DNA of 12,734 bases, from contig JAOXYB010042793.1 in NCBI GenBank assembly GCA_028565635.1, positions 1-12,734 on the forward strand. Direction: 5' to 3'. The notes under the pieces are model-generated. The model saw only the letters and a program-made list of their open reading frames with translations. It did no database searches and was not told the DNA's origin. Shown piece by piece: positions 1 through 6,661 of this stretch. The DNA is from Phoronis ovalis. Lineage: Eukaryota > Phoronida > Phoronidae. Numbering within the stretch: position 1 is the stretch's first letter; every line of letters starts with the position of its first letter. The position numbers and the translations under genes were made by a program.

Positions 1-57
1 TTGCTGCCTTTCAGAAGCTGTCTGAGAGCTGAACTAAAGACTTGACACACTGGCAAG

Positions 58-71
58 CTATTTATATATAA
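58..71 (-). promoter_or_regulatory. Possible TATA box of a gene reading off the left edge
   Basis: Read on the minus strand this is TTATATATAAATAG, a close match to the animal TATA-box consensus. The bases to its left (1-57) would be the transcription start and 5' leader of a gene whose body lies outside the window. The segment 90-160 just upstream is less AT-rich than its surroundings and carries the perfect inverted repeat CCTGAAT-AC-ATTCAGG at 122-137, as a promoter might. No start codon or protein is visible, so the identity is unknown. In AT-rich DNA a TATA match alone is weak evidence. Confidence 0.35.
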
Positions 72-159
72 CTTTCATGCCCTTCTAATTGCCTAATTAT
101 CGGCGTTGCAAGCCTCGGCCACCTGAATACATTCAGGGTCCGAAACGCAAAGAAATTGT

Positions 160-690
160 TTACTTCCTTATTACATTTCGAAAGTAAATACATTTATTCA
201 ATATAGATCTTTGGTTAATTTGTTTATTTGGGAGGTTCCTGAGGCTTACAGGCTTGTTTGACCCTCATTAGATAATGCATAAAATTTATTTTTAAAAAAC
301 GCTAAGCCAATATGTCTTTTACATGTAAAATGTATTGATTGTATTTTATTTCGAACCTTCATTGAAGAATTGCAATGGAATTTATAGATTTCAATATGAC
401 ATACATATATGTGCGGATAATGGCCTTTAATTTATGCACATGTGTGTACAGCTCAAACTCATAATATTCTCCCATTGTAATGAATTTTAAGTTTTGGGTC
501 TCCAAAATTAAATTCTTTCCGTTATATCTCTTCGTAAAGGGCCTTTTACAGTTTTAGCACGAAAAACGGAACAAATTAAAATTATTTAAGATTTTGCTTG
601 TAAAATGAACTCATAAAGAATTTTACTCAAAAATGGAATTTCTAAGATCTGTAAGACGTAGTCAAATTTCTTGTCGAAATGATTTCATTT
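160..690. other. AT-rich intergenic DNA, no gene seen
   Basis: Both strands are broken by frequent stops, and I see no exon-like segment, RNA gene or repeat shared with other parts of the window. The duplicated 5' flank of the LRR gene begins near the right end of this stretch. Confidence 0.6.
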
Positions 691-743
691 TGATGATACA
701 GAAACTACTAGAACCTAACATTAATTGTTGACTTTCAAGCAGA

Positions 744-751
744 TCACGTGA
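744..751. promoter_or_regulatory. Palindromic E-box TCACGTGA upstream of copy 1
   Basis: TCACGTGA is the ideal binding palindrome for bHLH-zip factors of the USF/MITF/TFE class. It lies 226 bases before the start codon of the intact gene, within the flank that is duplicated upstream of copy 2. The matching place in copy 2 (about 6400-6407) reads TCACCAGA, so the site is missing there. That it works as a promoter element is inference. Confidence 0.4.
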
Positions 752-976
752 TAAGGAGAACGTGAGTCATTTGAATATGAATACTCACAATAATTTTATG
801 CTAAAATAAGCCAATCAATCATTGGTAATATTAGACAAAACAGGAAACATGCATGTAAAACAGGTTATTGTATAGGGAGTGTCACTAATCTGACAGACTA
901 AAAGGTGCGTACAACGTCTAAGCAACTTTTAAAGACAAATAGTTGTTAAAGCTTTTTTCTGCGTTATTGATGAACC

Positions 977-1130
977 ATGCTTAACTTTAAGCCTATAAAA
1001 ATTACACTGGAGAAGATATGTTTGCAATTTATTTCGCGGAATATTGATTACTGGTGCAATCATTACGTATCAAGTTTCCAAGATGAAGGGATTGTAGCAA
1101 TGCATTTCAGAGGGCCATTTGATTGTTTGA
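977..1130 (+). CDS. Exon 1 of the LRR gene (51 codons + 1 base)
   Basis: This is too short to stand out alone, but its identity is firm. It ends at a consensus donor (TTGA|GTAAGT) and stops in phase 1, which joins exon 2 in frame by making an AAG codon. The same exon with the same donor is found at 6662-6813. It encodes the BC-box-like helix (residues 10-19) and ends in GPFDCL, which is fully conserved in copy 2. An out-of-frame upstream ATG at 970 opens a four-codon frame that overlaps the true start and could dampen translation. Confidence 0.8.
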
Positions 1131-3956
1131 GTAAGTAAAATTTCATTGTACCTGCTTTGTACGTTACAGCAGGTCTCCGAGTTATAAATACTCTCCCGTA
1201 TATGATGAATGCGGCAATATCTTTTTTGAATCCAGCTGTTGGAGTCCATGGCGATCCAAGGTATACTTATGTATTGTAGTTGTACAATTGTATTATTTAT
1301 ATTGTGTCTCCTGTCTTTTTGGTAAATTACTGTGACAGTGCATTGTGTATATTTATGTCTATATTATATTTCTGTATATTTCTCTCATTTATGTTTAGTA
1401 CACCCGGAGTCCTACTCTGGAAACCATGAAGAATGCTATACCTGCTTAGTAGGACAATGCCCCCCATATACTTATACTGTACATGTATGTCTGCTCTAGA
1501 ATTCAATTATTTGTATATCAGAATTAAATGTAGTGTATTTCTATACATATTACGAACATTTCCCCAATTGAATTTTTAGTTTGTCCATCTGAATTTTTTA
1601 GCATGCCATTGTCACGATCCCAAACGCTTCTAGTATGATGCATTTCGCCAACAAAGAATTGTTCCTTTTTTCATCAATAAAATATTGGTCACGTTTAGGT
1701 CCGTGACAAAAGGGCTCCCAGACGATTATTTGTAGATGACTAAGATGAGCGATAATTGTTATTTTGTGTACCCATCACGTTATTTATACTGTAGTTACAG
1801 AGCTGATTCAAGAATTGATTGATGAACTAAAACCAACAGGTGATATAAGGCCACGCCATCTCCATCTTATGCTTCATTCAGGAATTAACCATCTAAAATT
1901 GCCACGGTCGTGCTACAAGCCGGGTGGCCGGGTCATTGCTGAATTGATTTCATTACGTTGTACGGTAGTTATCTATATGTTATTTCTGGTAATATGTAGC
2001 AACATTAATATAATAATAACTACATCAATTAATCCATGTATATTCATTTTTAAAAAAAGTTTTGAGGAAATTTGTATAGTTTTTGATAAATACTTGAATA
2101 ATCGAAACGCCTATTTTCCTTAATTGAATCGTGAGATGTAGTGCCGCTATTTATTAGATATTTACAAAGTCATTTAGTACTATAATAGCTGGACCGGACG
2201 AATTTATCGGTTTCATGGTTCTGGTTCAAGTCTGGTAACGATGTTATTGGTCAAATTATATCTTTACGTGGTACGGTAGTTATCTATATGTTATTTTTGT
2301 AAGGATTTTAGGTAATATGTGGCAACATTTCAATAAACACTATATCTCAGTCCATGTATATTAATTTTTTTTAAAGTTTCGAGGAATTGTTTTTAGTTTT
2401 TTGATAAATGTTTGATAATCAAAACGCCTATTTTCTTTAATTGAACCACGAGATCTAATGTTGCTATTGATTAGATATTTACAAATAAATTCAGTCTAAA
2501 TCTGTACTAAAATAATGGGACCGGATCTAAGGCGCTTACCAACAACAGGCAGTAAGAAAAATTAATATTTCCTAGTTTATTTATTTAAAGACCTATAGTT
2601 GGGAGGAAAGTTTCATGTTGATTGTAGGATGTATTTTTTTTCTAGAACATAACTGATCTCAATTTATCGCATTGCGGCTATTTGAGTCCAGATGCCTTGA
2701 TGCAACTATGTCAATCATTGCCTTTGCTGACAAACCTCGATTTGAGTGCGACGAGAACGACTGATGAAGTTCTTGCAGTAATTGGGCAGAACTGTCCCAA
2801 CCTAAGAAGGCTTGTAATAGCTTTCGTTAAACAAATATCTGACAATGGAATATTATCTGTAGCTTATAACCCAGTTACCGAGAAACCAGGTTGTCAATTG
2901 TTGCAGATACTAGATATCCGAGGTGGGATTGCGGAATGGTATAGATGTGATGTTCCAGGTACATGCCTATGCGGTGAATGGTTGAGATACAGTCATAACT
3001 ATAATCCGATACCTTGGATTAAACCTCTGATCTTACAGTCACTTATCAGGTATTGCAAAGATTTACGGTGGCTGGAATGGTATGAAATGTTTGAAATGAT
3101 GCGAATGTGGCACATTAATAAACATGATGAACATTTTTCATGCAAGATCAAAAACTTGGAGTTACAATTTTCAAAAACCACTACTGAAAACTTTTCTTTT
3201 ATGGTGACGTATATGCCACTTGTTGAAGTATTGGATGTTACACTTAATGATTGTGCATCACTTCTGAATTTAGCTTTTCTAAAGGATTGGGAGCACTTAA
3301 GAAAATTAACTGTTTCTTTAATAAGTTGTTCACCTTGTTCTTGCCATAATATGTCGCATGTTGTTAGTTTTTTTGAGGAGAAGTTAACACCTTTGTTGAA
3401 AATAAGAGGTCACCAAATTACATGCTTAGTGTTACATGGCATAACCAAAGTGGATTTAGTTATGATTGGTAACCTTTGTCACTCTTTAGAGAAGCTGCAC
3501 TTGGAATTTTCGTCATGTTATGAGAATCCTAATATCAGAGAAACAGTTTCTTCCTATGTTCAACCGCCTACTAACCCTAAAGTTTTTGTAAACCTTAATT
3601 TTTTTAATATTTCCTTTGAAGAGCAAACAGCTAGTAGTGATTATCAAATAAAGTATTTATTGCAGCGTGCAAAAAATCTGGTATATCTTTCAATGAATTT
3701 TCGAAACCTTCAATATAACTGTATGTACATGTATGAACTAATTTCACGTATGTCGAAATTGAAGAAACTTCATCTGTTTGACAATGATCACATTACAAAA
3801 GATATTGTTGATGGTTTTTTGTACGCTGATAATAATTTACAAGTTCTACACATACGGAACTGTAGTAAAATAACAATGACGGATTATAACACTTGGTGTA
3901 AAGAAATTAAAACTGGAAATTTAAACACAGAAATAATTTATGATAATCCATATTAA
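977..3956 (+). CDS. LRR protein with N-terminal BC-box, intact three-exon gene
   Basis: Joining 977-1130, 1801-1964 and 2646-3956 gives an open frame of 542 codons plus TAA. The start ATG has a good context (ACCATGC) and an in-frame TGA two codons before it. Residues 10-19 (TLEKICLQFI) fit the BC-box pattern [STAP]-L-x3-C-x3-hydrophobic. Residues 46-62 form a Leu-rich helix, and from about residue 80 to the end there are roughly 13-15 leucine-rich repeats (for example ITDLNLSHC at 108, LTNLDLSAT at 134, LVIAF at 162, LKKLHLF and LQVLHIRNC near the C terminus) of the 25-30 residue cysteine-containing type. A 32-residue cysteine-containing loop (200-231) interrupts the solenoid. No signal peptide or membrane helix is seen, so it is probably intracellular. 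By family analogy (ZYG11, ZER1, AMN1) it could be a substrate receptor of an elongin BC-cullin ubiquitin ligase; this is inference. Two decayed paralogues follow downstream on the same strand. Confidence 0.85.
1801..1964 (+). CDS. Exon 2 of the LRR gene (first repeat)
   Basis: The acceptor is TGTAGTTACAG| and the donor TACG|GTAGTT. The exon enters in phase 1 and leaves in phase 0. It encodes residues 52-106: the helix LIQELIDEL, then HLHLMLHSG, then the first recognisable repeat starting INHLKLPRS. The frame stays open into intron 2 for about 50 more codons, but that extension loses all resemblance to repeats and is not conserved, so I end the exon at the donor shared with copy 2 (TACG|GTAATT at 7602). 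Confidence 0.8.
1905..2530 (+). repeat. Tandem duplication of the end of exon 2 and start of intron 2
   Basis: Unit one (about 1905-2205) and unit two (about 2206-2530) align over nearly their full length. Shared marks are TACGGTAGTTATCTATATG at 1961 and 2272, CGCCTATTTTC near 2108 and 2425, GATATTTACAAA near 2158 and 2474, and GGACCGGA at 2191 and 2519. Copy 2 shows no second unit in its intron 2, so the duplication probably happened in copy 1 after the gene itself was duplicated, or was lost from copy 2. Confidence 0.75.
2189..2275 (+). CDS. Candidate cassette exon 2b (29 codons, phase 0-0)
   Basis: The second unit of the intron 2 duplication carries a version of the 3' half of exon 2. From a possible acceptor ending at 2188 (ATAATAG|) to the duplicated donor (TACG|GTAGTT at 2276) there are 87 bases, open in the same phase as the exon 2/exon 3 junction. 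Including it would add one repeat-like segment (TNLSVSW ... DVIGQIISLRGT) and keep the 542-residue frame. The acceptor has a poor pyrimidine tract, so this may be an unused relic. Only the sequence similarity and open phase are seen; use in mRNA is inference. Confidence 0.4.
2646..3956 (+). CDS. Exon 3 of the LRR gene (436 codons, most repeats)
   Basis: The acceptor is a strong pyrimidine run, TTTTTTTTCTAG|, placing the exon start at AAC ATA ACT (phase 0) so that exon 2 ...LRCT joins NITDLNLSHC in the middle of a repeat. The frame is open for 436 codons to TAA at 3954. Starting instead at an internal ATG or TTG would cut off the consensus repeat strand ITDLNL, so the splice join is preferred. 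Copies 2 and 3 carry the same acceptor position (AG ending at 8298 and 10803). Confidence 0.88.
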   Translation, partial: NITDLNLSHCGYLSPDALMQLCQSLPLLTNLDLSATRTTDEVLAVIGQNCPNLRRLVIAFVKQISDNGILSVAYNPVTEKPGCQLLQILDIRGGIAEWYRCDVPGTCLCGEWLRYSHNYNPIPWIKPLILQSLIRYCKDLRWLEWYEMFEMMRMWHINKHDEHFSCKIKNLELQFSKTTTENFSFMVTYMPLVEVLDVTLNDCASLLNLAFLKDWEHLRKLTVSLISCSPCSCHNMSHVVSFFEEKLTPLLKIRGHQITCLVLHGITKVDLVMIGNLCHSLEKLHLEFSSCYENPNIRETVSSYVQPPTNPKVFVNLNFFNISFEEQTASSDYQIKYLLQRAKNLVYLSMNFRNLQYNCMYMYELISRMSKLKKLHLFDNDHITKDIVDGFLYADNNLQVLHIRNCSKITMTDYNTWCKEIKTGNLNTEIIYDNPY

Positions 3957-4168
3957 ATGCTTCCTTTAGATAGAATTAACATCACACCATGTCATTTCAC
4001 CATACTTTTATTGTTAAGCTGTTACCAATATTTGATTGTAAAGGATTGCATTGCTATGTGACATTTATGTCATGCTGCACACCTCATCGTTGGCTTTTGA
4101 CATCATATTGATGGACAGGTAATTAATTAGGAGTAGCAGTGTTACTGTTGGATAGTATGGTACAATGC

Positions 4169-4174
4169 AATAAA
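4169..4174 (+). promoter_or_regulatory. Likely polyadenylation signal of copy 1
   Basis: AATAAA, 213 bases after the stop codon, is the first canonical signal downstream of the gene. The matching place in copy 2 (about 9254) reads AATATG, so the signal is lost there. A second AATAAA at 4569-4574 is an alternative. Confidence 0.5.
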
Positions 4175-4725
4175 CAAATATCTAAGTAAAGTTTGTCATA
4201 GTTTTTGAACCACATATGTTCATGTTGCCGAGCATACTTATCAGTTGCATATATTATTGGAATATGAATATACACCCTTCATTATGAAACATGGTTTATA
4301 TTTTGGGCGCAATGTATAAACAAGAGCAATTCATCCAACAAATATCTAAGTAAAGTTTGTCACAGTTTTGGAACCACATCTGTGAATGCACCGAAATGCA
4401 TTTAGTAAGATTTCATAAGAATAATGTACAGAAATTCCGGAATATAACAGTTTCGGTCCATATATACATGTGCGTAGGAATTCGTTTGCATTATTCTAGC
4501 ATATTCCTACGGAATGTGTTTAGAGCATTCTGTATGTATATCTCCTATATTTGTTCCATGTGCGCTGAAATAAAGTATGAATATTTCGTATTATATGTCT
4601 TTTCGTGCAATGAACGTTGTCCAGCATAATTATCACTTGTACATTTTATTGGAATATGAATATACACCGCTCATTATTAAACATACGGTTTATATTTTAG
4701 ACAAAATGTATAAAGACGAGTTTGT
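4174..4725 (+). repeat. Direct repeat in the 3' flank, second unit interrupted
   Basis: Unit A (4174-4337) and unit B (4338-4383 plus 4614-4725) are tandem copies of about 160 bases. Both begin ACAAATATCTAAGTAAAGTTTGTCA and both contain TTGGAATATGAATATACACC and an ATGTATAAA mark. Unit B is split by about 225 bases. A single diverged unit is present behind copy 2 (about 9290-9580). Confidence 0.7.
4384..4613. mobile_element. Possible small inserted element (MITE-like)
   Basis: Comparison of the two tandem units shows about 225 extra bases here. The ends are loosely inverted: TGCACCGAAA at 4387 against TTGCACGAAAA read on the minus strand from about 4610. A TGAA occurs on each side (4383-4386 and 4611-4614), as a target duplication would. 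An internal hairpin pairs CGTAGGAAT (4473-4481) with ATTCCTACG (4503-4511). No second copy exists in the window, so the element class is unknown, and deletion from unit A is an alternative. Confidence 0.35.
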
Positions 4726-4843
4726 TTACAATAATAAAAGTCATAATTTATTTCTTATTGGAGAAGATATATTTATCTAGATAAAATTCTAAGAATGCAA
4801 AAGTTAAGTAACTCAGATTTTTTGTTAATATTTCTTTAATGGG

Positions 4844-5359
4844 TCAACACAGAATATACCACATAACCAATACATCACATACACTATTATCAATACACTG
4901 TACATGTTTATTAAAAAAACGAAATTCTGTCTCATGCACGTTGGGATTTTTGTAAAACTCTTGAAAATGTTGCTGCTTGTGGGCACATAACAGTTGAATT
5001 AGTTCGCAGAAGTTGAATGTCATTCGATTTATTTTTTTATTTGGTGATGAGCATACATTACTGATTTGTTGCAGCTCAGTTCCTATGCTGTGTTTAAAGC
5101 AATATCCTGCATGCTGCATCAAGCACCAATTACTCCTATGTAATAATCAGTTTTATTGGTGTACATAATGACATTTAATGGATTCCAACATTTCCCATTT
5201 GTTTAAATTTTGATCAGTCGGCTTATTACGGACTTGTTTAACAACATAGTGCTGCATCCCACTAAAAAGCTTCATTTTTACCTATGTTAAGGTATGTTTT
5301 ATCTGAACAGGCGAATTGTCGCTGCATTGCCAGTATTTCGGCAAATGAAACGCATGCAT
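4844..5359 (-). pseudogene. Decayed protein-coding frame of unknown identity
   Basis: Reading leftwards from ATG at 5359, one frame of 172 codons contains only three internal stops (TAG 5284-5282, TAA 5155-5153, TGA 5149-5147) before its final TGA. That is few for DNA this rich in A and T. The open pieces look like soluble protein: a 40-codon piece (5275-5153) starting MKLFSGMQHYVV and containing NKWEMLESIK, then a piece of about 90 residues with GTELQQISNVC and FCELIQLLCAHKQQHFQEF. A motif cluster typical of animal promoters lies just upstream (5381-5454). I do not recognise the family. It may be a dead intron-less gene or retrocopy; a spliced gene whose exons I misjoin is also possible. Confidence 0.4.
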
Positions 5360-5380
5360 AACTTTACAGTTTCAAACTCC

Positions 5381-5454
5381 GTTACCACAGCAACCATAAA
5401 ATTTGTGTTTGGTACACGAATCGGGCGGAAGCTATTGAACTGAAAATGGCGACC
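5381..5454. promoter_or_regulatory. Promoter-like cluster: X-box, ETS and YY1 motifs
   Basis: GTTACCACAGCAAC (5381-5394) matches the RFX X-box (GTTRCC-N2-RGYAAC) at every specified position. GCGGAAGC (5425-5432) fits an ETS site, and AAAATGGCGAC (5443-5453) fits YY1. CGCATGC at 5351 is close to an NRF1 half-site. This mix is known from animal housekeeping and cilium-gene promoters. It lies immediately upstream of the decayed minus-strand frame. On the plus strand the YY1 match opens only a nine-codon frame, so the minus strand is the likelier direction. Confidence 0.45.
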
Positions 5455-5459
5455 CTAGA

Positions 5460-6365
5460 ATCGTGGCTACTATAAATCATATATAAAACTACATTTTATC
5501 AATTTCATGTTTTTTCTTTTTTGTTGTTTTTTAGCTGTACTTTTCAGTGTTAAACATGTTTTAGTACATATAGAGGACATTGTGTTGCTTTAAACATCCA
5601 AAAACTCTTTGGAATACTTACTTTGTAAGTTTTGAAATGTGGGAAATGCAAAAAATGCCCAGATTTATCCCCAAAATTTGGTATCAGCATTTCCTTCGTC
5701 TATGTAAGAAAAATGTCAACTCTGACAATATTAATGAAACATAAAATATTATATCATACATTAAATTGTATCGCATGTGAGTTATATTTCAGTAAGAACA
5801 GTCATTAACTAATTCGAGCTAATTCTAAATTAAAAGGGCTTTTGTGAAGATCAAATTTTATATCACATAATATTATGCTGATGAAAAGCAAAGTTTGCTT
5901 CAGATTTTTTTCTTGTAATAATTTCGGAATCAAATCTAAATTCAAGGATAATTTCATTAAATTGGCCTTCAGAATGACGTTAAAAACGCACTCTTTTAAA
6001 ACTACCTAATTCCCAAACTAAATAACTCAAAGATAGCAGCAATATAATGTCATCTATTTGGCATGTGCAGTTTGCTCACTTATCTTTAAACTGGCTGGAT
6101 TAATGGTCACGGTATCAAACAGTGCGATTGAAGAAACTTGAACTTCAGGTCTGATAATGTGTTTCAAAAGCTAACAAACAAGTGTTTATGGGGTGTCTTC
6201 GTCCATAAAATAACATATTCAACTATGTTTTGTTTCTGAGAGATGTGGACTCATTTATTAGTAACAAAAATCTGATTGGCTGTTTGGTCATCAAAGCTCC
6301 CTGTATATCTCTGGGATATGCAGTATTCATTATCATAATATATGTGCCCCGATATATAATGAAAG
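5460..6365. other. AT-rich spacer between copies 1 and 2, no gene seen
   Basis: Stops are frequent in all frames. A pyrimidine run followed by AG near 5534 resembles an acceptor, but the frame behind it closes within ten codons. No similarity to the other flanks is visible until about 6365, where the duplicated 5' flank of copy 2 begins. Confidence 0.55.
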
Positions 6366-6661
6366 AAACTGCATTGAGCCAGTGATGACCGTTCAAAGCA
6401 GATCACCAGACAATAGGATCGAGGTCGTTTAAATATCAATACTTCCAATCTTATGCAAAAACAAGCCAATCAGCTTAGTAGTAACCTGAGACAAAACTCT
6501 GTATGAATGGGGCATGTTCGCAAAAGAAGTTACCGCATTTTGGGAGTGTAACGCATCTGACAGTAAAACAATTGTGGTTTATGCTATAGAATTGCATTCA
6601 AGAAACGGCGTCTAAAGGCAAATACTGAGTTGTAAAGTTTTCTCTGTATGATTCGTCAATC

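Larger units (their letters stand above)
690..4765 (+). repeat. Duplicated block, copy 1 (live LRR gene and flanks)
   Basis: This segment is paralogous to about 6365-9630, and its last-exon part is also paralogous to about 10620-11975. Similarity covers the 5' flank (for example AAGCAGATCAC at 738 and 6397), all three exons, parts of both introns and the 3' flank as far as GTTTAC...AAGTCA near 4728 and 9598. All copies lie in direct orientation, as expected from unequal crossing over. Block edges are estimated by eye and are good to about 20-30 bases. Confidence 0.85.

Noticed and set aside
2999-3181. Minus-strand open frame of 60 codons inside exon 3
   Set aside because: It is a shadow of the intact LRR gene on the other strand.
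4357-4780. Two overlapping plus-strand open frames of 90 and 67 codons
   Set aside because: They span the second flank repeat and its inserted element, are rich in Tyr/Ile from AT composition, match nothing, and are not preserved in the sister repeat units.
6251-6469. Minus-strand open frame of 72 codons
   Set aside because: It overlaps the start of the duplicated 5' flank of copy 2 and is not kept open in the matching flank of copy 1.
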